Assembly: GCF_009389715.1 (NCBI RefSeq)
Contig: NC_052405.1
Location: 10,432,694-10,496,693, forward strand
DNA length: 64,000 bases
Reading direction: 5' to 3'
Origin: Phoenix dactylifera
Taxonomy: Eukaryota > Streptophyta > Magnoliopsida > Arecales > Arecaceae
The translations under genes were made by a program, and so were the position numbers. How positions within the stretch are numbered: the first letter of the stretch is position 1; the number at the start of each line of letters is the position of its first letter. This document shows positions 9,639 to 22,600 of the stretch, one piece after another. Under the pieces are notes generated by a model. That model did not search any database, was not told the origin of the DNA, and saw nothing but the letters and a program-made list of their open reading frames with translations.

Positions 9639-12600
9639 ATGGGTGGAGGGGATGGGGAGAAGGAGCTAACGCTGGAGAAGACACCCACATGGATCGTGGC
9701 AGTGGTATGTTCCATTATAGTCATCATCTCCCTCCTGGTGGAGAGATTCCTTCATCTTCTTGGAAAGGTATGAATGGTAGTATATTTTTAACTTCAAATT
9801 CCATGCACCAAAGTTTTTTTGAAGGGCATAGGATTTAAATCTTTTTCTTGGTTTGAGAGAAATTTAAGGACCAGAGTGGAGAACAACAAAAGAAAGTTTC
9901 TTTGGCCTTGGATGGAAAAAGAAGCTCATAGCTTTTGTGTAGCTTCAAGTCTCTGAATGCATGGATATGCTCAATGAGAGAACAAAATTTTAGGTGTCAG
10001 TTGTAGTGGTGCAATGTCCAGTAGATTTTTTTTTGTTTTTTGTTTTGTGATGAAGGGAGGCTTAGCCACCCAAAATTTATAAGTCTGGTAGATTGCTGAT
10101 CAGCTAAATGGATCAGGGATGATGGGTGAAACAGATTGATAAAATGGACACTTGCCTGCCAATCTGAATGTCTCTCTTTTTCCTCTTTTTCTTCTCTGAG
10201 AGCTGTGGGTTACAACCTCCCATTTCATTGACCTGTGAAATGAGGAAACACTGGCCAAGGCCTGCAAAACTAGGACAGGGAGACAACCACCTCTCATGGC
10301 AACACAAAACAACTAAATAGCCTCATCTTTCTTGGGAGGAAGTTGAGCATAGGACCAAGTTTAGCCAAAATTTGAGGTTAGTAGAAGTTCAAGCCAAAAG
10401 AAAGAACTCTTGGGTGCTCTTCAGAATATTTATTCAGAAAGCATTTCGCTATAGAGATGGAGAACAAATCAAATATATTTCAAGTGGTGAAAGATTTTTA
10501 TCAAACTCTTTTTTTTTAATGACACATGATGGAAATGTCATGGACACGCCTAGCAGGAGAGGGATGTCGATCAGTTCACCCAAGTCTTGTTGGCTAAAAT
10601 ACTTATTTTCTCTTTATAAGTTTTTAAGATATATATATCTAAGATATGATCAATCCTATGAATACACCTTATATACATCCGCATGATAGTCAGCATGTGT
10701 CTTTCTCTTGTTATTAAATTAAAAAGAAAGATAATTGCACAATTAAATGAGGGTGTTAGTCATAAGAGCAATAGATGATTTATTTTAAGGCGGAAGGGCT
10801 CTAACTCCACCCTCTACCTTGTATCAATCTTTCTGACCTTCTAATCTAGATCAAAGTTTAGATCTTCCAACAGACCAAGTCAAATACTTGTGACCCGAAA
10901 CATCGATGCTTAGCCATGACATCACAAGACTGGGAATCACTCTAGTATGCTTAGCCAGGATGTGGATATGGATGGACTATCTCGAGATTATTTCTCAATT
11001 GATTTCAGAGTTCATCTTATATATCCAATATCCAAACGAAAGTTGCGATAACTCTGTTACATCCTTTCTCTTACAAGTAGATTAATTTTGTAATGGATAA
11101 ATTAGTTTCTGACCCTTATTGTTGCTGGAAATTGGACCCGGGGGCCGCCGCGAAGCCGGGGAAGGAGGAGCTCCGCTGCTACAGGGGGCGGACGGCGGTG
11201 CGCCGGCCGGCTGCGTCCTCCACCGCGGGGGGCGTGGGAGCGTCCGAAGAGGGGTGGGGCGTCCAGTCCTGTCCTGTCCTGCAAAAAAGCCGGTGGCCGG
11301 GCTCTCCGGCGTCGGCCCTCCGATGCCTAAGTCAGAGGGGACCAGTATGTGGAGAGAGCAGGGAAGAGAGTATGTGGAGAAGACAGAGAGAGCTTCGGGT
11401 TTTTCCTCCCGTTTTTGGTCCCCCTTCCCTTTTCCCCCCAGGTTTCCTTTTATAGGAGGATTTTTGTTACCTGGGAGGTGACAGGAGGTTTGTCCTGTTT
11501 TGTAATAATTGGGCACGATTTGGCTCATTAATGGCGTAATGGAGAACGGGACCGGATCAGACCGGAATCAGGGAGTTGTCGCGGTCGATCGGACCTGTTG
11601 GAGTGGTTGAACCGCCGGCTGTGGTGGGCCTGGGGTCCGTGGATGGTAAGTGCATTTATTACCGAATGAACCGGCGGTCAGGGAGAGCCATACGTTTTGA
11701 TGGTTCAGTGATCCGGAGATCGTCTTGGGCCGTGTTCATTAAATGACTGAGTGCATCGGAGACTTGAGAGAGTCTCGTGCATTAATGGCAGGTCGTGCCG
11801 AATACCTGCGAAGATCTTATGCCTTGATGGCTTGGAGATAGTGGCAGGTTATAGTGGAGTTGTCAGGTCCCTTAGAGGGTTAGGTGGAAATTGGATATTT
11901 GGCTAAGGCATGGGCTCGGCCTGCTGTGCTCGGCCTTCTGGTCTCGGCTCTCTGGTCTCGGCCTTCTGGTCTCGGCCTTCTGGTCTCGGCTCTCTGGCCT
12001 CGGCCTTCTGGCCTCGGCCTTCTGTGCTCGGCCTTCTGTGCTCGGCTCGGCCTATGAGCTCGATCACTTGGATGAGCTCGAGAGCGGAAGAGCTCCATCA
12101 CTTGGATGAGCTCGAGAGCGGAAGAGCTCGATCACTTAGGATGAGCTCGAGAGCGGAAGAGCCCGATCACTTAGGATGAGCTCGAGAGCGGAAGAGCTCC
12201 ATCACTTGGGATGAGCTCGAGCTTGCTGATGGATTTGGGTGCTATAATTACATTGTGGGGTGGTCCATTTTTCCACCAACACTACCCCCCGACTTCCGAG
12301 TCCGAGCTACTTTTTGGCTCGGGCGAAGGAAGTAGTTCAGTCATCGATCGTCCTGGTGCTGTGAGCGTTCTTACACCAAGGCGACTGAAGACGCTTTTTC
12401 TGCTCGGAGTCCATTCTTTGGGGACGTCGGCAGAGAAGAGTCCAAGAATAAAATAATGTAAAGACATTAAATGAATGGGTACCTTGTACCGTGTGCGTTC
12501 TTGCGCCGAGGCGACTGAAGACGCTTCTCTGCTCGGACTCCGTTCTTTGGGGACGTCGGCAGAGAAAAGTCCAAGTATAAAATAATGTAAAGACATTAAA

Positions 12601-15600
12601 TAGATAGGTACCTTGTACCGTGTGCGTCCTGGCGCCGAGGCGACTGAAGACGCTTCTCTGCTCGGACTCCGTTCTTTGGGGACGTCGGCAGAGAAATCCA
12701 ATAATAGGTAATGTAAAGACATTAAATAGATAGGTACCTTGTACCGTGTGCGTCCTGGCGCCGAGGCGACTGAAGACGCTTCTCTGCTCGGACTCCGTTC
12801 TTTGGGGACGTCGGCAGAGAAATCCAAAAATAGAAGAGCGGGCTGAGCTCGTTGGCTGAAGACGATGGAGCACGAGCCGAGCTCGTCCGGTCAGAGAGGA
12901 CCGCTAACTCATAGCCGATGGAGCACGAGCCGAGCTCGTCCGGTCAGAGAGGACCGCTAACTCATAGTTGGGGAGCACGAGCCGAGCTCGACGGTGGAAG
13001 CCGATGGAGCACGAGCCGAGCTCGTCCGGTCAGAGAGGACCGCTAACTCATAGCCGATGGAGCACGAGCCGAGCTCGTCCGGTCAGAGAGGACCGCTAAC
13101 TCATATCCGATGGAGCACGAGCCGAGCTCGTCCGGTCAGAGAGGACCGCTAACTCATCTCCCGACGTCTCGGGCCGTCCCGACAGATCGGGGCATCCCGT
13201 TGCGGCAGGGCATCCCAATATATTGGGGCATCCTGACGTCTCAGGCCATCCCGATGAATCGGGGCATCCCGTTGTGGCAGGGCATCCCAATATATTGGGG
13301 CATCCTGACATCTCAGGGCATCCTGACCGTGGTCAGGGTAGGAGAACGAGCCGAGCTCGTTGGCTAACCTGAAAATAGATAAAATATTGAATTTATTTGA
13401 GGCCAAAGTGGCGTCCTGTACCTTTTGGAGATATTTTGATAGCTCTCGAGCTTCGAAGTCCCTCAGGACTTGGTTCGGCACCGGCCTTCTTTGGCTTGAT
13501 TTTTTAGGTGTTTTGCGCTCGGGTTTCTGAGCTCGGTCATGAGCTCGACGGGGGCTTCAGGAATGGCGACGCTCTGAAAGGGGAGCAATGTCGCGGGCGC
13601 CGTCCCAAGGACTTACGCCCGTAAGGAGGGAGTACATGCTGGTTTCTTACTTGCTGCCGGAAGACAGAAGACTTGGAAGGATAATGGGATTTAATGGGGC
13701 TGTACCCTTTGTCACAGAGGCTTACAATCCCATTTTAAAGCTCCATAACTCTCCTTCTCCAGACCTCAGCTTTTATTTCTCTTTCCCCCCAACTCGTTGA
13801 CGTGAGACTTGGACTACTGCTTCTCACTGGTTGCCCCCACATACGTCGTTGCAGCGGGAGCCATGCCTGATTCGAGATGGCTCGCGAGTCAGGAGAAAGT
13901 TTCTTCCTCTGCTTAACATGATTCCGTGGAGGCGGCACGGGAGGGGCCTCCACTTGTAGGCTTTGGGCTGCAAATAGCTAGCGCTTGGACTTGCTGCACA
14001 AGCGCATCGAAGTGCTCGAGTTGGACTTGTGGAACTTGATCTACCGGAGATCTTGATGGTGAATTTTGGACTGAGCGTTTGGGACTTGGAGCATGATACT
14101 CGAAGGGGAAACCCGCTTGTAGGGGGCTCCGGTTGAACTGGAGCCGGAGGAGGCGGTGCCGTTGGGATGCCCCTGGGTTGCAAGCTTTGGACAGCGGTAG
14201 CCAAGGCTTGCACTTGTTGCACCAAGGCATCAAACTGCTCCGGCCGAACTTGATGAACTGACTCAGCCGGAGGTGGTGAGTTCCGGACGGAATGCTCAGG
14301 ACTGGGTGGAGAACGTCGAGAGGCATTGGAAGCCCCTTTGCTTCTTAGCTTCATGGCAGCGAACTCGGGCCCTTCCTCTAGCGCCAACTGTTGCTGGAAA
14401 TTGGACCCGGGGGCCGCCGCGAAGCCGGGGAAGGAGGAGCTCCGCTGCTACAGGGGGCGGACGGCGGTGCGCCGGCCGGCTGCGTCCTCCACCGCGGGGG
14501 GCGTGGGAGCGTCCGAAGAGGGGTGGGGCGTCCAGTCCTGTCCTGTCCTGCAAAAAAGCCGGTGGCCGGGCTCCCCGGCGCCGGCCCTCCGATGCCTAAG
14601 TCAGAGGGGACCAGTATGTGGAGAGAGCAGGGAAGAGAGTATGTGGAGAAGACAGAGAGAGCTTCGAGTTTTTCCTCCCGTTTTTGGTCCCCCTTCCCTT
14701 TTCCCCCCAGGTTTCCTTTTATAGGAGGATTTTTGTTACCTGGGAGGTGACAGGAGGTTTGTCCTGTTTTGTAATAATTGGGCACGATTTGGCCCATTAA
14801 TGGCGTAATGGAGAACGAGACCGGATCAGACCGGAATCAGGGAGTTGTCGCGGTCGATCGGACCTGTTGGAGTGGTTGAACCGCCGGCTGTGGTGGGCCT
14901 GGGGTCCGTGGATGGTAAGTGCATTTATTACCGAATGAACCGGCGGTCAGGGAGAGCCATACGTTTTGATGGTTCAGTGATCCGGAGATCGTCTTGGGCC
15001 GTGTTCATTAAATGACTGAGTGCATCGGAGACTTGAGAGAGTCTCGTGCATTAATGGCAGGTCGTGCCGAATACCTGCGAAGATCTTATGCCTTGATGGC
15101 TTGGAGATAGTGGCAGGTTATAGTGGAGTTGTCAGGTCCCTTAGAGGGTTAGGTGGAAATTGGATATTTGGCTAAGGCATGGGCTCGGCCTGCTGTGCTC
15201 GGCCTTCTGGTCTCGGCCTTCTGGTCTCGGCTCTCTGGTCTCGGCCTTCTGGTCTCGGCTCTCTGGTCTCGGCTCTCTGGTCTCGGCCTTCTGTGCTCGG
15301 CCTTCTGTGCTCGGCTCGGCCTATGAGCTCGATCACTTGGATGAGCTCGAGAGCGGAAGAGCTCGATCACTTGGATGAGCTCGAGAGCGGAAGAGCCCGA
15401 TCACTTAGGATGAGCTCGAGAGCGGAAGAGCTCCATCACTTGGGATGAGCTCGAGCTTGCTGATGGATTTGGGTGCTATAATTACATTTGTGGGGTGGTC
15501 CATTTTTCCACCAACACTTATAATTATTACAATGAAGTACTAATGATACTTCGTTAATTGGATTGCATGGCCACAATTATCAACATCAACGTCTCTACAG

Positions 15601-16596
15601 AATTGAATCAAAATATTGAACCATTCGAACTAAAGTTTGGTGATGGAGCAGTGTGACCCGTTCATTACGTTTTCTTTCTCTGACTTGTGAACACATAATC
15701 CAATCTAATTTCCCATTCTATTCAGCATTGCACCCTACTGTGGTGGTATCATAAACGTGGATGGGACAGCCATGAAAACCATACGTGTGGTTTGGTGTTC
15801 ATCCAAGGACACTAGTCCTACGTTCCAAGGTTCTTTCACTATCTCGTCCAAGGCATACGCCGACGAGGAGCAATCTCGGCAAGGACACGGCAAAAAGCTT
15901 TGGCACCATCCGCTTTAGTCCCTCCCATGGAAAAAAAATTTTTTCTCAGTAAAATATTTTTTTTAAAAAAATAATATCTAAAAAAATAATTTTTAAATAT
16001 TTGATTGATTGTGAAAGACATATATATTATAGAGTAGCTCAATTTTGGTTAAGCATATATTTTTTAAAGAAAATTGTGTAAAATATCTGAAAAGATGTTA
16101 TGCTAATCTATTTAAAAGCTTAAGAGTAATGTTTGAAGAAAAAAAAATCATTCTCAATCAATGAAAAAATTACTTTTCTATATCCCACATGAAGTTTTGT
16201 TCCTATAAAAGATTTATTTAGAAAATCTAATAGGATTGAGCTAGATTTTCTATAAGAATTGGGCCTACTGGTTCTTTTAACCCATATTCTTTTAAAGACT
16301 CATCTTAATCTTAACCTACATCCTATTTGTGAGCCCGCTCAGCTGTAAGAAGAAAAAAAGATTCATAAAGATTTTTTTTTTTCTTTCATAGCATTTGAGC
16401 TGAGAGGGATATGTTTTTATATGGGCCTCATTCAAATAAACTACCTACTCTATAAATCCAATAAGAAATCTAGCTTATTTTTTCTGAATTTTTCAAACAG
16501 GCCCGAAATATGAGAATCTTCTTTCTATAAAAAGACTATTTTTTTATTTTTCTTTTCTGAAAACTCAATCCAAATATAAAATATTTTTTTATTTTT

Positions 16597-16672
<76 letters not shown>

Positions 16673-19600
16673 CTTCTTCTTGCGAGCCAAATAAGTTCCA
16701 AACTAACGCCTAAATCCTAATTGAGTCTACATTGGATTGACTAGGGTCGCACAAGATGCCTACAAGTCTAACGTGATAGTGTGACTTTAGTTATTATTAA
16801 ATTATATTTTGTTTATATTTATATTTATTGCATATACATAAAATAAAATTGTTTACTCATATAAAAATTAAAATTATTATTTGAATAAAAAATTATATAT
16901 ATATATATATATATATATTCATTCTTAGTTATATACATTTAAGGTTATTTTAGTTATTTTTGATTTTTTTTTGATATGGCATCCAAGTTCCATTTAATAC
17001 TAACGGTTTGATTAACGTTCTGTTAAATTATAGATGAAAATGTTGGGTAAAAATAAATCTTAAGAGAATGAACGTAGATTTTTTAAACTATTGGATGTAA
17101 GTATATTTAACACTAATCCAAAAAAATATATAATTTATTTTTTTAATATAAAAATATTAATTATATTATTGCATTTGCAAGTTTCAGCAGTTGCAAATTG
17201 TTGCAATCTAAATTATTTCTGTGCTATCTTCCGTTTTGCCTACTAATTACCAGCTTCAAAAAATCCTTTTCTAAGCTTGCAAACAGCTGGTCTAGGCAAG
17301 CATGACCCTAATCCATTCTAATGCAATTCGGCTCTAGAAACAGGGTGTTATGTAACATAAGAAAGAAAGCATCAATTTTTTTTCAATAGAAAATTTAATG
17401 TTGATGTAAATAATAAGCAGAAAGAATTACAAAAAGAGAGCGAATTCTAATATTAATGTTGTCGGCATAAACACCAACCAATAACCCAGATTAAACCTTC
17501 AAACTACGAATTAATAAGTTTAACACCCAAACTACAAACTAAATATGGCGACATGATGGACGACATGGGCTTAGAAAATTTCGTCATGATTTTGGATTGA
17601 GTTGGATCAGGCTAGACCAGTCTGGGTCCAGTCATCTAATATTAAACCCATTTTAGACCCAATCAATACATAAATCTGATTGTTTCTAGATAACATTAAA
17701 AAAGAAACAGACCCGAGCTATTCCCTTTTTTTTTTTTTTGATTTGTTTTTCCCCTCCATCTCTCTCCCTACCTTTTTGTGTTATTTGTATCCAAGCAAGG
17801 CGTAGAGGAGGAGAAACTAATAGAAAATGGAAACAAAACATGATGAAAGTCTGTTTTAAATACTTCTATGATGCAGTATCTAAAAAGAAAGAAGCAGAAG
17901 TCTCTCTTCGACGCCCTCCAGAAAATAAAAGAAGGTGCCTCTCTCTTCCCTTCCCTCTCTAAAGATTTATTCCCATCCTAACTTGTACCAAATTCTTACA
18001 AATGGAAATTTTGATATTATTAGAGCTGATGCTGGTGGGCTTGATCTCCCTCCTGCTGGCGGTGTTCGAGGACGACACTCAGCGCATCCGCATCCCCAAG
18101 ACTTGGAACCACCACATGCTCCCCTGCGACAATCACTCCTCCTCCGCCGGCCGGCGGCGGATCCTCGCCGCCGGTGGATGCAGCAAGGATGACTGCACGT
18201 CCAAGGTGAACGTCGACCTCATTGCCGTTGACATAGCCAAATTTGTCGTATAATTAAATTACGAATGTGTCCGTAAGTACATGTAGTAAGGCTAATATTA
18301 AGCCTTTGATGTACTTTTAATTAGATATCTTTACCATGGTAACATCTTTATAAGCAAATACTTAAATACCGATTCCGGTATGCCGTCCTTGGCTGATACG
18401 CTCGTACAACTGGTGACACTGGGCACAGGCCAACTTGGTACTGCAATTGTATCGGTACCAGAACCCATATCGGTACTATATCAATACAGTATCAGCTTGC
18501 CCGATATGAAATTCTATTAGGCATACCAAGTATTCCATACTACGACTCAGTTTGGTATGGTATGATAATATCCGGTATGGGGCTGTACGCATCAGTATGG
18601 CTAACCTTGCTAACATCAACCCTAATTTTTTTTTATCTAGGCTTGGAACCTGACACATCATTGTTTATCGGTTCAAATGAGTAAAAAAAATATTTTCTTG
18701 TAAAAATTTAAGAAAACACAGCATGTTTTTGGGCATTGCATTTCTGAAATTTTGATGGCAGCTAATTACTTTTTTCGTTTTCTTTTTTTTTCAAAGGATA
18801 TGGTCCCATTATTGTCCACTAAAGCATTGCACGAGCTGCATATCTTCATCTTTGTTTTGGCGGTCACTCATGTAATTATGAGTGTTTCAACTATGGTTTT
18901 AGGAGGATTAAAGGTAAATAGAAGTGCCTCTTCTTACCATTTAATTCATTTGGTGCTCTTAATTTGTCATATGCTAAATGGTCATCACCTCCGAAGCAAT
19001 TCTTTTATTGAGGATATTCTTACATGGCTTAGATACGTAAGTGGAAAGCCTGGGAGGATTCAATTCACCAAGATGAAGCAATAAACGGTATTGCTCGGAT
19101 CACTAGTATAATTTTTGCATGTCTATTGTCATACTGATCATGATATGCTGAATCGGCCCGTATCCGGTCTCTGACAGGTCTGATACGGTGGTGGATAACG
19201 GTTCCGGCCCCAAGGGCCCGAATCGAGCGGTATAGAGGGCATACCGGTGCAAACTGGACCGGTTCGCATCAGTACAAGCCTGGTACCATTTTGTATTGGT
19301 GCGAACTGAACCGGTACAAGATATTTAAATGCCACATAGTGGCATTAAAAATGCCACAAACCGGTTCGCACCGGTACAGGATATTTAAATGCCACTCTGT
19401 GGCATTTTTAATCCACATAGTGGCATTTGGCATTTTCCATGCCACATAATGCCACCCATAGAGTGGCATTAAATGACACTATGTGGCATTGTCCACACAG
19501 CGCACGGCGCCCTGTATTGTCAAATCGGTACCGAACTGGTTCGGTAAGCAACCAGTACGTCTACCGGTACTGGTTTAGCATATCTTGATACTAACACAAT

Positions 19601-22600
19601 TGGATGGAGTCAGTGTCTAAGGGAAAAATTAATTGATGTTGAATTTCTCTCTTTTTGGGAACTGTCAATTCTTTTATTTTTGATTTTCTAATCAGTGCAA
19701 TATAATTTGTTCAGTCTCAGACAAAGTCACTCTCATAAATCAATTTCGATTCATCAACGACCACTTTCATGGTATTGGGAAACAGTTCATGCTGCTACAT
19801 TGGTTGGTAGGTATATATTTTCTGTAAGTATGAGATTTATATTCTGTCCTAATGGTGAATCGTTGACAAAATAGTTCTCTTACAAAAAGTTCAATGAATC
19901 ACCTTCAGGATTGAAGCAGTGCCATATGAAAATAAGATAGAATATAATTTTAGTCCTGGTATAAAAATATCCATTCGAACACAATTTGATGTGTAAGTTG
20001 ACTTCAAGCGTGGTATGTGTGACAACTGACTACGGATCAATTTATACTTCAAGTATGAGGTCATCAAATCTTTGAATTTTTCTTTTCAGATTTCTGCCTT
20101 AGTAATTCTTATGAAGTTTCAAACTATTTGGACTTATTAGATGAAGAGGATGAAGGAACTATTTGATTCTTTTCTTTGCAGTCTCAAGTACATATTGGTA
20201 AAGAACTATCATGCATCATCAACATAATGTGGAAAAACGCATTACAGGTTTCCGAAAGTTCAGAATTTTTTGGAGATTAAAAATTGTGAACCTGTCAAAA
20301 AATGGGCTGCATTTTGAAGCATATAAACTGTGAGCTCCACCCTCATTGTGCAACTTGCTACCAAGGACAGAAGCAAACTTTGTGACGCCTTGGTGTTGAA
20401 CTCTACATACTTATCAGAAACCAAAAAGAAACAAAGGGTGACTTGAATTAAAAACTATTTGGGGATTTCAGAAGATTTGTTCTTCCATGAAATGTTGCAT
20501 TATTTTTGGAGCTACAATTAGCTAAAATTGACCAAAAACAAACAATCCTTCACAATTAGACAAAATTGCGCTAACTCCACTTTTGTTGGCTTTAACCTAA
20601 TTAGAGGGGTTCTTAGGGATGCTAATCGGGTAACGTATATTGGAGATAGAGCAAGAGCTGAGTGCAGAATTTGGCTCAAAAGAAAGGCTCTCTGTTTTAG
20701 TGAATGCTTTCCAGATAAAATGGTGAAGTTAGTTAGCTCAAAGGATATAATGTAGTGGACTAAGAGAGGCAAAAAACAATGGAAACTCACTGATATATTT
20801 AGCGAGTTGAGAGAATTACTTCTTTTTAGGATTGTGATTTTCAAAAATATGGATTTGATTTCTTACCGAGGTATCGTGTGTACAGGGAGATTACATTGTA
20901 AATGGGAACCTCATTTCCTTGACCATTTTCCCTTCTTTTAGAATTACGTTGTTTGCGCTTATTAATATCCTTCCCTTCTTTTAGAATTAGATTCATTCTA
21001 GCAATCTTTCACTATTGACTTTTTTTTGTCATGTGGGTGCTCGTGTTTGTATGTTGACATGCATCTCAAAGAACATTTTTGGAAGTCCATCAGTTATAAT
21101 TGGCAAGTTTAAGAACATTCTACCTACAAGAGAATTGTATACAATGAGTAATCTTCTTGAAGTAGATTATTAGTGATGGATAAATGGTTGCTTTAAGTTG
21201 TTGATTAAAAAAGTGAGAAGTTCTTTCAGCAGTGTTTAGTTCTGTGTAGACCCATTGAGAAGATTATAGTTTTTGGGGTGGAGGCTAAATGCTGTGATTT
21301 TGAGATTTGTCCATCGACAGACATCCTTCTGCACAAAAATGGTCCTTTACAATCAGGCCTTTGTGTTAGATATTCTTTTATGATCCTTGTCAAGTCAGGG
21401 ATCAATATAAAAAGATTGTGCAACCTTTGTTGCGTGGAACATGAATCCATTGATCGTATATATAGACCTTCATGCATTTTTGGACACAAGATGTGGCAGA
21501 AACTTTGCAGTTGGTTAATCCATTTTTGCCTTTGTCTAGTGATCCCTTATTTTATTTCTTAGCATGTCATTTGATGTCACTAACTCAGGCTCTAGAACTT
21601 CAAATAACAGTTGCAGCATGTTGTTTGATGGAACATCTGGGGTAAAAAATGGAAGAGAATTTTATGAAGCCACTCCAAGACAGGCTTCAAGTCTTCAAAT
21701 ATATAAGAAGCATCAAGGATTATCCCTTCTGTAATTGTCTATAGTTCTGGGAGGATGTGTCTCTTTACTAAGACCCGTCGTGTGTCAATGTCTCAATTGG
21801 ACTCTTTGGCTTATAACTTGTGCCTCAAAAATACACATTGTGCTTTGTGTCAAATAATCATCAGTACTCATTGTCTATACTCTTTCAAAGTCTTGAAAGG
21901 AATTTTGGGAATTGTTCTCATCTCATGAGCTTAACCTGCACCAAATAATACCTACCAATTGGTCCGCTTGGTTTTGAGGGCAGACCCCCTTTCTTATGTA
22001 ATGTTGCTTTGACAAGGAATATGGCTCCCAGTCTGGAAAGGTCCATGCCAGTTCTACAGTCAGTTGTGAAAACCTACTCAGTTCTTTCATAGGGTCTTCT
22101 TGTCTTAGAGCTGTATTTTGTGTTATATGGTTAACACATTTCAATGAGAAGAAGCTTGGATGATGATGAGGGGCTATGAGCTTTGCCTATGCCATTGACT
22201 TCGAATTATTGCATGATAGATGATACTATACATCCAGAATCTTGTATATGTTTAAAATGTTCCGAGGTATTATACTCATCTTCATGAAGAGGTTGCACTC
22301 TATGTTTCCTTCATTAAATTCTATGATTTTATCATTTTTCAGATATTGTTATTATCCCTTTCCACCTCACAGAAGGCACTTTTTTCTTTCTTAAATGATG
22401 TCTATTTTGGCTTCTCAGCATTCTTTTGTAAAACAGTTTTATGGATCTGTGACCAGATCAGATTACACAACAATGAGACTGGGTTTCATCATGGTAAGGA
22501 ATGCTGGTTGAAGCTTAGTATATAATTTCTTATGATGTTTTTTTGTTTACATCCTATATAATTGCTTCTATTTTTTCACCTACTAAACCTTTCAGTTACA

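Larger units (their letters stand above)
11120..15516 (-). mobile_element. Complete non-autonomous LTR retrotransposon in MLO intron 1
   Basis: Two long direct repeats (11120-12281 and 14389-15516) begin TGTTG and end CAACA. The pair is flanked by a perfect 5-bp target duplication CTTAT at 11115-11119 and 15517-15521. Orientation is minus: a polypurine tract with a run of six G lies next to the left LTR (12282-12300 on the plus strand), and a gag-like start begins just inside the right LTR. The 2.1-kb interior holds only a damaged gag start and tandem arrays. No protease, reverse transcriptase, RNase H or integrase is present, so movement needs helper proteins. Outside minisatellite copy changes the LTRs differ at about half a dozen sites by eye, so insertion was recent. 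The sequence just inside the right LTR reads TTGGCGC on the element strand, a plausible primer-binding start; the tRNA is not determined. Gag style suggests a Ty3/gypsy parent. Confidence 0.95.

Noticed and set aside
11082..11528. Frames of 120-148 codons at the start of each LTR, on both strands
   Set aside because: They duplicate between the two LTRs, occur in several phases and show only GC-driven composition.
12282..12873. Overlapping 178- and 181-codon minus-strand frames
   Set aside because: Both translate the same tandem repeat in different phases; no protein family resemblance.
13096..13481. Cys/Pro/Gly repeat protein-like frames
   Set aside because: They arise from the short GGCATCC tandem units inside the LTR element.
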